A model generated the notes under the pieces. That model saw only the letters and a program-made list of their open reading frames with translations. It did not search any database and was not told where the DNA came from. DNA of 64,000 nucleotides from positions 5,276 to 69,275 of the forward strand of contig CAYXZX010000001.1 of assembly GCA_964469455.1 (NCBI GenBank), read 5' to 3'. This document shows, in pieces, positions 1 to 9,533 of the stretch. How positions within the stretch are numbered: the stretch's first letter is position 1; each line of letters starts with the position of its first letter. The translations under genes were made by a program, and so were the position numbers. This stretch comes from Fen-999 sp964469455. Lineage in GTDB: Bacteria; Pseudomonadota; Gammaproteobacteria; Burkholderiales; Rhodocyclaceae.

Positions 1-2
1 CC

Positions 3-893
3 TGCCGCCGCATGGTCCAGCTGCCGAACTTCGACGCGGCCGCGTGGCTCGATCTGTGCCGGAACGAACACGTCACCAATGCCTTTGTCGTTCCGACCGT
101 CCTGTCGCGGGTGATCGATCATCTGGTCACCACGGGCGAACAGCCGGGTTGCCCGGCCCTCAAGGCAATTGCCTACGGCGGCGGCAAGATGCCGTTGTCG
201 GTCATCGAGCGTGCGATGGCGCTGTTCCCGGATACCGGCTTCACGAATGCCTACGGCCTGACCGAAACCAGTTCGACGATTGCGATCCTCGATCCCGACG
301 ATCATCGCTCCGCCATTGCCGGCAGCGATCCCGCCGTGCGCAAGCGGCTGACGTCGGTCGGCAAGCCGATCGCCACGGTGGAAGTCGAGATCCGCGATGA
401 GTCGGGCGAGGCCGTCGGCGTAAACCAGGCCGGTGAAATCTTCGTTCGTGGCGGGCAGGTTGCCGGAGAATATCTCGGCATGGGCACCATGCTGGATGCC
501 AACGGCTGGTTCCCCACGCGCGACCGGGGCTATCTGGATCAATACGGGTATCTTTACCTGGACGGCCGCGCGGACGACGTGATCGTTCGCGGCGGCGAAA
601 ACATCTCCCCGGGTGAAGTCGAAGACGTCCTGCTGGAACATCCAGCGGTGCTGGATGTCGCCATCGTTGCCATCCCGGACGAACAGTGGGGTGAAAACGT
701 GGGCGCCGCCGTGGTGCTCAAGGATGGCGCCAACGCCTCCGTCTCGGAACTGCAGGATTGGGTCAAGGACCGCCTGCGCTCGTCACGCGTCCCCGCCTCG
801 ATCGTATTCAAGGCTCAACTTCCCTACAATGAAATGGGCAAGATCCTCAGGCGCGTTGTAAAGCAGGAACTATCGAGCCCGCCCGCTCGGTGA
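3..893 (+). CDS. Acyl-CoA synthetase (AMP-binding), 5' end outside the window
   Basis: C-terminal ~296 residues of an ATP-dependent acyl-CoA ligase (ANL superfamily), which adenylates a carboxylic acid and transfers it to CoA. The reading frame is open to the window edge, so the Met codon at 12 is internal. Visible motifs are YGLTETSS (acyl-adenylate binding), the hinge DRGYLDQYGYLYLDGRADD, and the flexible C-terminal domain GGENISPGEVEDVL. The catalytic lysine is in NEMGKILRR close to the end. It is followed after 34 bases by a SnoaL-like gene. In this steroid-type locus a steroid side-chain or ring-degradation acid is a reasonable substrate, but the specificity cannot be read from this fragment. 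Confidence 0.9.
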   Translation, partial: CRRMVQLPNFDAAAWLDLCRNEHVTNAFVVPTVLSRVIDHLVTTGEQPGCPALKAIAYGGGKMPLSVIERAMALFPDTGFTNAYGLTETSSTIAILDPDDHRSAIAGSDPAVRKRLTSVGKPIATVEVEIRDESGEAVGVNQAGEIFVRGGQVAGEYLGMGTMLDANGWFPTRDRGYLDQYGYLYLDGRADDVIVRGGENISPGEVEDVLLEHPAVLDVAIVAIPDEQWGENVGAAVVLKDGANASVSELQDWVKDRLRSSRVPASIVFKAQLPYNEMGKILRRVVKQELSSPPAR

Positions 894-927
894 ATTCCCC
901 CCAGAGTCCCATCAACAGGAGCCGTGC

Positions 928-1461
928 ATGGCCATGACCGCCGAGGAACTTGAGCAGCTTCGAAATGACGTCCGGATCCTGAAGGACATCGAGGCCATCA
1001 AGCGTGTCAAGCACGCGTATTTCCGCTGCATCGACACGGCCAACATCGAGGAACTGAAATCCATTTTCCACCGGGATGTCGTGGTGCACTTTATCGGCGG
1101 CACCTACGAATGGACCTTGCGCGGCCGCGATGAATACCTCGAGGCGATCGCGGCCAACTTCAACAAGGAAGTGGTGGCCCAGCACAACGGCCATCATCCG
1201 GAAATCGACGTCCTGAGTGAAACCGAGGCCACCGGCATCTGGTATCTGCATGACAACTTCTACCGGCTCTGGGACATGCATTTTGTCACCGGCACGGCCT
1301 TGTATCGTGACCGCTATGTCAAGGAAGATGGCCGCTGGCAAATCCGGGAAAGCCGCTACGAGCGTGTTTACGAGATTGACAACGTCATCGCCGAGCCGCC
1401 ACCACTGACTGTCCACTACCTGGCCAGGCACGGACGCGATCGTTCCTCCGGCCAGACCTGA
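928..1461 (+). CDS. SnoaL-like / nuclear transport factor 2 family protein
   Basis: A 177-residue protein with the cone-shaped alpha+beta barrel pattern of the SnoaL_4/NTF2-like families. It opens with a helical stretch (EELEQLRNDVRILKDIEAIK), then AYFRCIDTANIEELKSIF and a C-terminal strand set (RYVKEDGRWQIRESRYERVY). Such proteins include isomerases, dehydratases and non-catalytic ligand binders, and homologues are frequent in steroid gene clusters. The ATG at 928 has AGGAG six bases upstream. It lies just downstream of the acyl-CoA ligase and probably shares its transcript. A catalytic role is not established from the sequence. Confidence 0.75.
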   Translation: MAMTAEELEQLRNDVRILKDIEAIKRVKHAYFRCIDTANIEELKSIFHRDVVVHFIGGTYEWTLRGRDEYLEAIAANFNKEVVAQHNGHHPEIDVLSETEATGIWYLHDNFYRLWDMHFVTGTALYRDRYVKEDGRWQIRESRYERVYEIDNVIAEPPPLTVHYLARHGRDRSSGQT

Positions 1462-1476
1462 CCCGCCATCGGCGGG
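1462..1476 (+). terminator. Small GC hairpin after the SnoaL-like gene
   Basis: CCCGCC-ATC-GGCGGG directly follows the TGA stop. No T-tract follows, so it may be a weak terminator or an mRNA 3'-end stabiliser in the 109-base gap before the efflux genes. Confidence 0.3.
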
Positions 1477-1570
1477 GCCGACATGACCAAGGCACCCAGG
1501 GCGTTGGCCGCGCTCTTGTCGAAAATGGTCGCTCCCACGCCTTCGGCCGATTGACGACAAGCATCCGACC

Positions 1571-2776
1571 ATGACCGATCCCGCACCGGCACCGACCGCC
1601 AATCCGGCCAGGCGCAAGCGACTGCTGCTGGTGCTGACGGCCGTTATCGTCACCGCCGCGGGGGCGTGGGCGGCATACTGGGCGCTGCACGGTCGCTTTC
1701 ACGAAACCACCGACGACGCGTACGTCGCCGGGCATGTCGTCATGGTCACATCGCAGGTCGCGGGGACGGTAAGCGGCGTGTCGGCGGTCGATACCGACTT
1801 CGTCGCGGCTGGCAGGCCCTTGGTCAAGCTCGACGAGACCGACAGCCGGCTCGCGCTCGAAAATGCCGAGGCGGATCTCGCGCGGGCCGTGCGCGATGTC
1901 CGGACGCTGTTCGCCAACCAGGGTGCCTTGCGGGCAGCCAAGACCCATCGCGAAACCGAGGTCGCAAGAGCACGGGAAGACTTGCGGCGGCGCCAGGTGC
2001 TCGCCGGAAGCGGGGCGCTGCCCGATGAAGAGGTCGCCCATGCCACGGCTGACCTTGCCAGCGCCGAGGCCTTGCTCGCGCAGGCGCAAGAGAACCTGAC
2101 CGCCAACATCGCGCAGACCGTGGGCACCGACATCGCGACGCATCCAACCGTGGCCACGGCCGTGGCCAAACTCAAGGACGCCTTCGTCAATCACCATCGG
2201 ACCACGATCGTCGCGCCAGTCAGTGGCCTCGTGGCAAAGCGAACCGTCCAGCCGGGCCAGAGAGTCAGCCCCGGCGGTACGCTGATGGCGGTGGTTCCCC
2301 TCGACGCGGTCTGGGTCGATGCCAACTTCAAGGAAGTCCAGTTGAAACGCATGAGAATGGGCCAGCCCGCCATCCTCACGGCCGATGTTTACGGCACCGG
2401 CCAGGTCTATCACGGACGGATCGTCGGCCTGGGTGCGGGCACCGGCTCGGCATTCGCCATCCTGCCGGCACAGAATGCAACGGGCAACTGGATCAAGCTG
2501 GTGCAGCGCGTACCTGTGCGCATCGCGCTCGATACCCGCGAACTGGCCGAACACCCGCTGAGAATCGGGCTCTCGATGTCGGTCGACATTGAAACGCGCG
2601 ACGAGAACACGTCGTCGTCCAGGGACGATCGCCCCGGTTCGCCGTCGATCGACCCGGCGTCTTCCGTCAGCCTGGTTCATTCGACCGCCCTGAACGCCGC
2701 GGAGCAGCGGGTTCGCGAGATCATCAAGGCCAACCTGACGCCGACCGAGGTGACATGGCCGAACAAGTCCCGCTGA
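1571..2776 (+). CDS. HlyD/EmrA-family membrane fusion protein
   Basis: A 401-residue periplasmic adaptor of a tripartite efflux pump. One N-terminal transmembrane helix (about residues 17-37) is followed by TTDDAYVAGHVVMVTSQVAGTV-type lipoyl strands. A helical hairpin (about 75-175) and the second lipoyl half (IVAPVSGLVAKRTVQPGQ) then lead to the beta-barrel domain. This is the EmrA/HlyD pattern, with a C-terminal extension of about 60 residues that is Ser/Asp-rich. It overlaps the following MFS gene by 22 bases, so the two are translationally coupled. It would link the MFS pump to a TolC-type channel, which is not in this window. Confidence 0.9.
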   Translation: MTDPAPAPTANPARRKRLLLVLTAVIVTAAGAWAAYWALHGRFHETTDDAYVAGHVVMVTSQVAGTVSGVSAVDTDFVAAGRPLVKLDETDSRLALENAEADLARAVRDVRTLFANQGALRAAKTHRETEVARAREDLRRRQVLAGSGALPDEEVAHATADLASAEALLAQAQENLTANIAQTVGTDIATHPTVATAVAKLKDAFVNHHRTTIVAPVSGLVAKRTVQPGQRVSPGGTLMAVVPLDAVWVDANFKEVQLKRMRMGQPAILTADVYGTGQVYHGRIVGLGAGTGSAFAILPAQNATGNWIKLVQRVPVRIALDTRELAEHPLRIGLSMSVDIETRDENTSSSRDDRPGSPSIDPASSVSLVHSTALNAAEQRVREIIKANLTPTEVTWPNKSR

Positions 2777-4329
2777 CGACCGACGAACAGGCACTGCCGA
2801 CGGTGGCCGGGCAGAAGACGCAGCCGCCGTTGCCCCGCGACGAGCGCTTGATGGCCACGGTGGCGGTAGCCTTGGCCAGTTTCATGCATGGCGTAGACCT
2901 TGCGGTCACCAATGTCTCGGTGCCCGCGATCGCGGGCAACCTGGGCGGCTCGCTCACCCAGGGCACGTGGGCGATCACCTCCTATGCGGTTGCCAGCGCC
3001 ATCGTCATCCCGCTGACCGGCTGGCTGACGACGCGGTTCGGCCAAGTCCGGGTGTTCGTCTCCTCGGTCCTGATGTTCACGCTCGCCTCGATGCTTTGCG
3101 GGCTCTCGACCAGCCTGGAAATGCTCGTCCTGGCGCGCACCCTGCAAGGGCTGACCTCCGGTCCGATGACGCCGGTGGCCATGTCGTTGTTGCTGGCCGC
3201 CTATCCGCCCAACAAGGCGGCCATTGCCATGACGATCGCGATGATGACGGCCATGATCTCTCCGGTGGTCGGGCCGCTGCTCGGCGGCTGGATTACCGAC
3301 AACCTGTCCTGGCCCTGGATCTTCTATGTCAATCTGCCCGTCGGCCTCTACTCGGCATGGGCAAGCTGGCGAATCTTCCGTCACCGGGAATCGCGCCGCA
3401 TTCGGCAGCCCGTCGACTACGTCGGACTTGTCCTGCTGGTCGTCTGGGTAGGTGCCTTCCAGCTCATGCTCGACCTCGGGCGCGAACGCGGCTGGTTCGA
3501 TTCCACGCTTGTCGCGGTCATCGGCCTGATCGCCGTCGTCGCCTTCCTGTTCTTCCTTGTCTGGGAATGGTACGAACCCCATCCCGTGGTCGACCTGCAC
3601 TTGTTCCGGATTCCGAGCTTCACCCTCGGTGTCGCGGTCGTCGGACTCGGCAGCATCCCCTACTTCGGCAACATCGTCGTGACGGCCTTGTGGCTGCAAC
3701 AGACCATCGGCTACACCGCCACCCTCGCGGGCTCCATCGTCATGTTCGGCGGCATCGCGATGTTCCTGGTCCAGCCCTTCGTCAGCACGGTGGTGGTTCG
3801 CGTCGGCATTCGCCCGGTGGCATTGCTGGCGCTCGGCCTGATGCTGGCCAGCGTTTACCTGCGCTCGGGCTTCGCCCCCAGTCTCGGCTGGATCGACCTG
3901 ATCGTGCCCCAGGTGCTGGCGGGGCTAGGCACGGCGGCGTTCTTCATGCCCTTGATGCTGCTCGCGCTTGGCGCGATACCGCAGTGGCAGACGGCAAGCG
4001 CCAGCGGCTTGTACACCTTCGTCCGGGTGCTCAGCACCGGTATCGGCGCATCGCTGGCAACGACGGTTTGGGATGACCGGATCGCGCACCATCGCGGCCA
4101 CCTTGTGAGTCATATCTCCAGTTCGGACCAGGCCGCGATGGACGCGCTCGCGACGATTGCCCCGGCGACCGGCCGGGACGGCGCCCTGTCCGTAATCGAG
4201 CGCATGATCGTCAACCAGTCCGAAACCCTGGCTGCCAACGACTTTGCAGTGTTCTGCATGGCCCTGTATGTCGTCTGCATCGCCTTCGTGCTGGCGATGC
4301 CGCGTATCAATAGAACGGTCAGGCATTGA
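2755..4329 (+). CDS. DHA2-family MFS efflux transporter, EmrB/QacA type
   Basis: A 524-residue inner-membrane drug:H+ antiporter with about 14 predicted transmembrane helices. The DHA2 motif around GDVAVTNVSVPAIAGNL-like helix 1 appears here as LAVTNVSVPAIAGNL. Motif A is GWLTTRFGQVRVF, and motif C in helix 5 is SPVVGPLLGGWITD. It works with the preceding adaptor protein. Efflux pumps of this type often protect steroid-degrading bacteria from toxic substrates or intermediates, but that role is inferred from context only. Confidence 0.92.
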   Translation: MAEQVPLTTDEQALPTVAGQKTQPPLPRDERLMATVAVALASFMHGVDLAVTNVSVPAIAGNLGGSLTQGTWAITSYAVASAIVIPLTGWLTTRFGQVRVFVSSVLMFTLASMLCGLSTSLEMLVLARTLQGLTSGPMTPVAMSLLLAAYPPNKAAIAMTIAMMTAMISPVVGPLLGGWITDNLSWPWIFYVNLPVGLYSAWASWRIFRHRESRRIRQPVDYVGLVLLVVWVGAFQLMLDLGRERGWFDSTLVAVIGLIAVVAFLFFLVWEWYEPHPVVDLHLFRIPSFTLGVAVVGLGSIPYFGNIVVTALWLQQTIGYTATLAGSIVMFGGIAMFLVQPFVSTVVVRVGIRPVALLALGLMLASVYLRSGFAPSLGWIDLIVPQVLAGLGTAAFFMPLMLLALGAIPQWQTASASGLYTFVRVLSTGIGASLATTVWDDRIAHHRGHLVSHISSSDQAAMDALATIAPATGRDGALSVIERMIVNQSETLAANDFAVFCMALYVVCIAFVLAMPRINRTVRH

Positions 4330-4331
4330 TA

Positions 4332-5795
4332 ATGCCCAGGGATCCTGACACGAAGCAGTTCCTTGCCGGCCACGCGCGGACCACGAGCCGCTCGTGGCAC
4401 CCGCTTGATGGGCTGGTCTGCAGCCTGTCCGGAAATGGCGTCGCCACCGACTATGCGGTTCGGCTGTTGCGGTCGCTCGGCATCGACATCGAGCATCGGG
4501 CGGGAATCGACGATCTCCATCCCGCGCTGGCCTGGGCCCGGAGCGGTGCCATGGCTCTTACCGGCAGTCCGGACCAGCCCGGGCGGATGTGTCCCGCGCC
4601 GATCGCATCCTGCCTCGAAGGCACGCTCAAGGCTCTGGACGCGCTTGGCGGCGACGACTTGATTCGCCCCCTGCCCGACTGCTCTCTGCTCGGCGAACGC
4701 GCCACCATCGCCGGCCATCGCCGTGGCGGCCGAGTCTCGGCCGGCGGCGGCTGCCGCCTGCTCTCCGGCGCCAACGGCTGGCTGGCGTTGAGTCTCGCGC
4801 GGCCGGATGATTGGCAACTGCTGCCTGCGTGGCTCGAATCAGGGCCCCTAGATTCATGGGCAGAAGTGGCCGACCTCGTTGGCAATCTTCCTGTCGATGC
4901 CCTGCTCGAGCGCGGCCGCATGCTCGGGTTGGCGATCGCGACGGCAACGACGTCGACCGCCCAGCACCCGCCGAGGCCGGCCCAATGGTGCCGTTTGCTC
5001 GAGCGATCCCGAAGGGCCGACGCAAGAGTCAGGCGTCGCGGCACGCCGCTGGTCGTCGATCTTTCCTCGCTATGGGCTGGCCCGTTGTGCGCCCAACTGC
5101 TCGGAACGCTGGGCGCGCAGGTAGTCAAGGTCGAAAGCCTGGGGCGACCGGATGGCGCGCGTCGCGGCCCTGCCGCGTTCGATGACCTGATGAATGGCGG
5201 CAAGGCCAGCGTTGCCCTGGATTTCTCGTCGCCGGGTGGAATCGACAAGTTGCGCCGCCTGTTGCTTGTCGCGGACATCGTCGTGGAATCGGCGCGGCCG
5301 CGAGCTCTCCAGCAACTCGGCATCGACGCATCGGCCATTCTCGCCGAGAACCCGCGCCTGACCTGGCTGAGCATCACTGGGCACGGACGCACCGGCGACC
5401 AGGCCGACTGGATCGCCTATGGCGACGATGCCGGCGTGGCCGCCGGCCTGACCAGCCTGATGCTCGACGCCACCGGCGAAATGATGTTCTGCGGCGATGC
5501 GATTGCCGACCCGCTGACCGGCGTGCATGCCGCCCTCGCCGCCTGGAGCGCCTATCGTGCCGGCGGCGGCGTGCTTGTTTCGCTGTCGCTGATCGAAGTC
5601 ATCCGGCATTGCCTGGCATTCGCGCCGACGACCAGCCTCGAGGCGACACGCCGCCGCTGGCGCCGATGGCAGGACTTGGCCGTCGCTGCGGGAGGCTCGG
5701 AACAGCGGGCTGCCATTCGAAGCATCGCGGCGCCTGCCCGACCACTCGGCGCTGATAACACCACCGTCCTCACGGCATTCGGTATCCCGTGCTGA
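4332..5795 (+). CDS. CaiB/BaiF-type CoA transferase, rearranged domain order
   Basis: A 487-residue class III CoA-transferase-like protein. The canonical N-terminal segment of the family (VVDLSSLWAGPLCAQLLGTL, then GAQVVKVE) appears only at about residue 238. It is followed by DDLMNGGKASVALDF, the LTWLSITGHGRTGDQ region and a GDDAG segment where the catalytic Asp is expected. The first ~230 residues look like a degenerate copy of the same fold: DYAVRLLRSLGIDIEH, then CRLLSGANGWLALSLARPDDW, which resembles the usual C-terminal part. I chose the ATG at 4332 rather than a TTG at 4326. The gene follows emrB with essentially no gap and overlaps the next gene. The substrate is unknown; a steroid-CoA role is inferred. 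Confidence 0.8.
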   Translation: MPRDPDTKQFLAGHARTTSRSWHPLDGLVCSLSGNGVATDYAVRLLRSLGIDIEHRAGIDDLHPALAWARSGAMALTGSPDQPGRMCPAPIASCLEGTLKALDALGGDDLIRPLPDCSLLGERATIAGHRRGGRVSAGGGCRLLSGANGWLALSLARPDDWQLLPAWLESGPLDSWAEVADLVGNLPVDALLERGRMLGLAIATATTSTAQHPPRPAQWCRLLERSRRADARVRRRGTPLVVDLSSLWAGPLCAQLLGTLGAQVVKVESLGRPDGARRGPAAFDDLMNGGKASVALDFSSPGGIDKLRRLLLVADIVVESARPRALQQLGIDASAILAENPRLTWLSITGHGRTGDQADWIAYGDDAGVAAGLTSLMLDATGEMMFCGDAIADPLTGVHAALAAWSAYRAGGGVLVSLSLIEVIRHCLAFAPTTSLEATRRRWRRWQDLAVAAGGSEQRAAIRSIAAPARPLGADNTTVLTAFGIPC

Positions 5796-7183
5796 TTCGG
5801 CAAGCCGAGGTCATGGGGATCCGGCTGCTCGATATCCGCATCGAAGGCCGCCGCATCGCCGAGATCACCACAAGCATCAAACCCCGCCGGGGCGAAACCG
5901 TCGTTGACGCGGCGGGGGGCGCCCTGCTGCCGGCGCTGTACGACCACCACATTCACCTGCTGTCGCTGGCCAAGGCGCTTGACTCCATTCCCTGCGGTCA
6001 ACCCGATGTGTCCAATGAAGCGCAGTTGGTCGCACTACTCAAACGGCATGCCACGATGACACCCGATGACGGGCGCTGGATGCGCGGCATCGGCTACCAC
6101 GAGTCGGTTGCCGGCGAAATTGATCGCGCCTGGCTAGACCGGGTCGTGCCAGACCGGCCTCTCAGGATCCAGCATCGCAGCGGCCGCCTGTGGATGGTGA
6201 ACTCGGCCGGCCTCGCCCGCATCGCAGCCGGATTAATCGGCGCCCCCGCTGGCGTCGATGTGGCGCGAGGCCGTTTCCAGGACGCCGACGACTGGCTTCG
6301 AAGCCGGTTGCCGAATGTCCGGCCCTCATTGCGAGACGCCAGCATGATGCTCGCCGAACGGGGTGTCATCGGCGTTACCGATGCCACGCCGACCAACGGA
6401 TTGTTGGAATTCCGGCACTTCGCCGACGAGCATGCGCGCGGCCACCTGGTTCAGGACGTCCTGGTCATGGGCGGGGCCGAACTCGACCGGGCAGAAAGAC
6501 GCAACGGCGTGGCCGTCGGGCCGACCAAGATGCATCTGCACGAATCGGCGTTGCCGGACTTCGACATCTTCTCCGCCGCAATACGACATAGCCATGCCGT
6601 TGGGCGTGCCGTCGCGGTGCATTGCGTCACCGTGGCGGAACTCGTTTTCGCCGCCAGCGCACTCGCCGAGGCAGGGCGTCATCCGGGAGACCGCATCGAA
6701 CACGCTTCGCTCACGCCACCCGAGACCTTGCGCATGTTGACTGACCAAGGCATCACGGTAGTGACCCAGCCGAACTTCGTCTTCGAGCGTGGCGACACCT
6801 ATCTGGACGAGGTTCCCGAACGGGAGCAGGCCTGGCTTTACCGGGGGCGCGGCTTTCTCGATCGGAACGTCCCGCTGGCAGCCGGGACCGACGCGCCTTT
6901 CGGCAATGCCGATCCGTGGCTGGCCATGTCGGCTGCAGTGGCTCGTCGCACCCAAGCTGGCCACTCTCTGAATACGGACGAAGCCATTTCCCCCGAAGAG
7001 GCACTGGCGCTGTTCACGGGTCCGGCGGGGCAACCCGGCAATGCAGCGTGCTCAGTTGGTGAGGGTGCGATAGCCAATCTCTGCTTGCTGGATCGGCCGT
7101 GGCGCGACGCTCGTGACAACCTTGCCACAGTGCAGGTACGCGCAACGTTCCACGCCGGTACGCTAATTTATGGCCCCCAATGA
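5789..7183 (+). CDS. Amidohydrolase family protein (YtcJ-like)
   Basis: A 464-residue metal-dependent hydrolase of the amidohydrolase superfamily. The metal-ligand pattern is intact: HIH in DHHIHLLSL, VHCVT, RIEHAS and the late Asp in AAGTDAPFG, which is the order seen in YtcJ-type enzymes. It starts at GTG 5789 and overlaps the CoA transferase stop codon; an in-frame ATG lies at 5813. It is the last gene of the first plus-strand operon and ends just before a strong hairpin. The substrate cannot be predicted; amide, lactam or C-N hydrolysis are all possible. Confidence 0.85.
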   Translation: MLIRQAEVMGIRLLDIRIEGRRIAEITTSIKPRRGETVVDAAGGALLPALYDHHIHLLSLAKALDSIPCGQPDVSNEAQLVALLKRHATMTPDDGRWMRGIGYHESVAGEIDRAWLDRVVPDRPLRIQHRSGRLWMVNSAGLARIAAGLIGAPAGVDVARGRFQDADDWLRSRLPNVRPSLRDASMMLAERGVIGVTDATPTNGLLEFRHFADEHARGHLVQDVLVMGGAELDRAERRNGVAVGPTKMHLHESALPDFDIFSAAIRHSHAVGRAVAVHCVTVAELVFAASALAEAGRHPGDRIEHASLTPPETLRMLTDQGITVVTQPNFVFERGDTYLDEVPEREQAWLYRGRGFLDRNVPLAAGTDAPFGNADPWLAMSAAVARRTQAGHSLNTDEAISPEEALALFTGPAGQPGNAACSVGEGAIANLCLLDRPWRDARDNLATVQVRATFHAGTLIYGPQ

Positions 7184-7185
7184 CA

Positions 7186-7207
7186 ACGGGCGGCCAAGGC
7201 CGCCCGT
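7186..7207. terminator. Bidirectional terminator-like hairpin
   Basis: A perfect 10-bp inverted repeat, ACGGGCGGCC / GGCCGCCCGT, with a two-base centre. It sits between the convergent amidohydrolase and TonB-receptor genes and could terminate both transcripts. Confidence 0.65.
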
Positions 7208-7232
7208 CATCGTCGCATTACCTGCTAGCTGA

Positions 7233-9533
7233 TCACCACTTGTAGTTGAAGCTCAAGCCGTAGGTACGCGGTTCCTGCCAGTTGGCCGTACGGAAGAGTC
7301 CAAAATCAATTCCCTGGATCATCTTGTCCTCGTTGGTGAGATTCCTTACCCAAAGAGAGATGTCAGCCGAACCCGGTCCTCCGATCGGCACACCGGCCAG
7401 AAGCAGACGGGCATTCAAGGTTTCAGTCGATGGCAACTTCACGCCTCCGCAAAGATAATTGCCGGACGCCTTCGGCACTGCCATGCTAACGTTGCAAGTG
7501 TACAGGTACATCGTATCCGTGTACGTGTAGTCAAGAATGCCACGCAGGGTACCCCAAGGAGTCTTGGCCAAGCGCCCATCGACGTTCAGGGCGAGGGTAT
7601 GCTTCGGAGCATAGCCTTGGCGCTTGTTGGACGAAGTATCGATCAGCGGGTGGCCCGGCAGGTTGTTGCTATTCTCCATGTACTTCTTGTAGTCGCTTTC
7701 CATGTAGCCGTAGCTAGCCTGGATCTTCCAGCCGTCCGCCGGGATGAACGTCCCCTCAAGTTCCAGTCCCTTCAACGAGACTTCGCCGGCATTGGTCAGA
7801 TATGAAACCGTCGTTGCCGGCACCAGTTGCGTGACATGGAGATCCTTGATCTTCGAATCCCAGATCGCAGCATTGATTTGGGCGCGATTGTCCAGGAAGC
7901 TCTTCTTGATGCCAACCTCAAACGAAGTCGATGTTTGCGGTTTATAGGGTTTCATCGCCGCATCGCTGAGCACCTCGACGTTCCAGCCACCGCTCTTGAA
8001 GCCTTTCGCAATGCGGCCATAAAGATTGGTGGTCTCGTCGAGTTTGTACGCGAGCGCGGCCATCGGCGAATTGCCGGTAAATTTCTTGCTGCCGGTTTCC
8101 TTTCGACCGTAGCGGTCGGCGACAAACGGACCATCGAATCCATTCGTATAGAACGCATGCACCCAGCCGTCCTTGGTTTCCTCGGAATGACGCATGCCCA
8201 GCGTCGCAGTCAGCCGGTCGGTAACGTTGTAGTCCAGTTGCCCGAACACCGCCTTGGACTCGGATGACACGCCGTAATCGGAACGCTGGGTAAATCCGAA
8301 CATGCTGAAATCCTGCGGTCCCCGCGTCCAGCCTTCGTCCTCGAAGTAGTAGGCGCCGAAAACGTATTTCAACTTGTCCCAGTCACCGATCCACTGCAGT
8401 TCGTGCGACTTCTGGTCATAGTTGGTTTCGCGGTCGTAATAGATGTTCATACCCCAGGTGCGGCCAGGAGCGTAAGTAATCGAGTTCAGCGGCGTACCGT
8501 CGATGTCAGAACGATCGTTGTATGTCAGGTCGCGCTTCGTGAAGATGTACTTGAGCGTGTTGTGATCATTCAGCTTGTAGTTAAGCGTGAGCGCGTGACC
8601 TTCCACGTCGGAGCGCTCCCACAGCCCGGCGTAGCCATTGAGGCTGATCTTGCTCGGACGGGAAGTTCTGACATACGGTGCCATGGCGTTGGCAATCGCC
8701 CCACCCAAAAAGGCGCCAAAGGCGCCCTGGAAAGTTCCACCCGCCGATCCCGAAAGCGCATAGAGACTGGTCGGCGCGGAGGTATTGTTGATGTCGGACT
8801 TGTCATACGTATAGTCGAGCTTGAAGTCCTTGGTGAAGTCCAGCGTCGCTGCAAGCCGGTAGGCCTCCTTGTCCCGGGCACCAAGATCTTTCCCGTTGGT
8901 GTTCTTCGCCCAGCCATCCCGATCTTCCTTACGCATGCCAATACTGAACTTGGCAATACCCATCTGCGGCAAATCGAGGGCAATACGTTCGACGGCATGA
9001 CCGTAGTTGCCAACTTCCAGCCCGATCGAGCCGCCCCAAACGCCGGAGGGCCGACGGCTCACCATGTTGACGGCGCCGGATTCCGTATTGCGGCCAAACA
9101 AGGTTCCTTGCGGCCCGCGCAGTACCTCCACTCGCTCGAGTTCGACGACGTCGAACACCGCCCCCTGAGCCTTGCCGATATAGGCACCGTCGACATACAT
9201 CGCCACGGCCGGGTCCACCCAAATCGCTGGCTGACTGGTGCCGCTTCCACGAATATAGAGCGTGGTGATCAAGTCGGAGCCTGGGTTGGAGCGAAACATC
9301 ATCGACGGCGCCAGGGCATTCAGGTTGGCGATGCCTTCAATGCCGCGAGTCTCCAGTTGCGCACCGCTGATCGCGGTAATCGAAAGGGGGATCTCCTGGA
9401 GCTTCTCCTGGCGCTTTTGCGCCGTGACGATCACTTCCTCGATTTGCGATTGAGCCATGGCTGCACCGCCATACGCGGCGGCAAGCAACAATGGCAGTGT
9501 ACGGATGACATGCTTTGGCATATTCTTGCTCAT
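7233..9533 (-). CDS. TonB-dependent outer-membrane receptor
   Basis: A 766-residue receptor. The N-terminal signal peptide ends at about GGAAMAQS. A TonB box, EEVIVTAQKRQEKLQ, is followed by a plug domain with SITAISGAQLETRG, VYVDG-like MYVDGAYIGKAQG and RVEVLRGPQGTLFGRN. The C-terminal 22-strand barrel ends in the aromatic FNYKW. I chose the ATG at 9533 because AGGAAGGAAG lies just upstream and the signal peptide follows; the frame is open further upstream but that part is not signal-like. It sits beside a tonB-exbBD operon and carries the same palindrome upstream. A role in steroid uptake is inferred from context. Confidence 0.93.
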   Translation of the reverse strand: MSKNMPKHVIRTLPLLLAAAYGGAAMAQSQIEEVIVTAQKRQEKLQEIPLSITAISGAQLETRGIEGIANLNALAPSMMFRSNPGSDLITTLYIRGSGTSQPAIWVDPAVAMYVDGAYIGKAQGAVFDVVELERVEVLRGPQGTLFGRNTESGAVNMVSRRPSGVWGGSIGLEVGNYGHAVERIALDLPQMGIAKFSIGMRKEDRDGWAKNTNGKDLGARDKEAYRLAATLDFTKDFKLDYTYDKSDINNTSAPTSLYALSGSAGGTFQGAFGAFLGGAIANAMAPYVRTSRPSKISLNGYAGLWERSDVEGHALTLNYKLNDHNTLKYIFTKRDLTYNDRSDIDGTPLNSITYAPGRTWGMNIYYDRETNYDQKSHELQWIGDWDKLKYVFGAYYFEDEGWTRGPQDFSMFGFTQRSDYGVSSESKAVFGQLDYNVTDRLTATLGMRHSEETKDGWVHAFYTNGFDGPFVADRYGRKETGSKKFTGNSPMAALAYKLDETTNLYGRIAKGFKSGGWNVEVLSDAAMKPYKPQTSTSFEVGIKKSFLDNRAQINAAIWDSKIKDLHVTQLVPATTVSYLTNAGEVSLKGLELEGTFIPADGWKIQASYGYMESDYKKYMENSNNLPGHPLIDTSSNKRQGYAPKHTLALNVDGRLAKTPWGTLRGILDYTYTDTMYLYTCNVSMAVPKASGNYLCGGVKLPSTETLNARLLLAGVPIGGPGSADISLWVRNLTNEDKMIQGIDFGLFRTANWQEPRTYGLSFNYKW

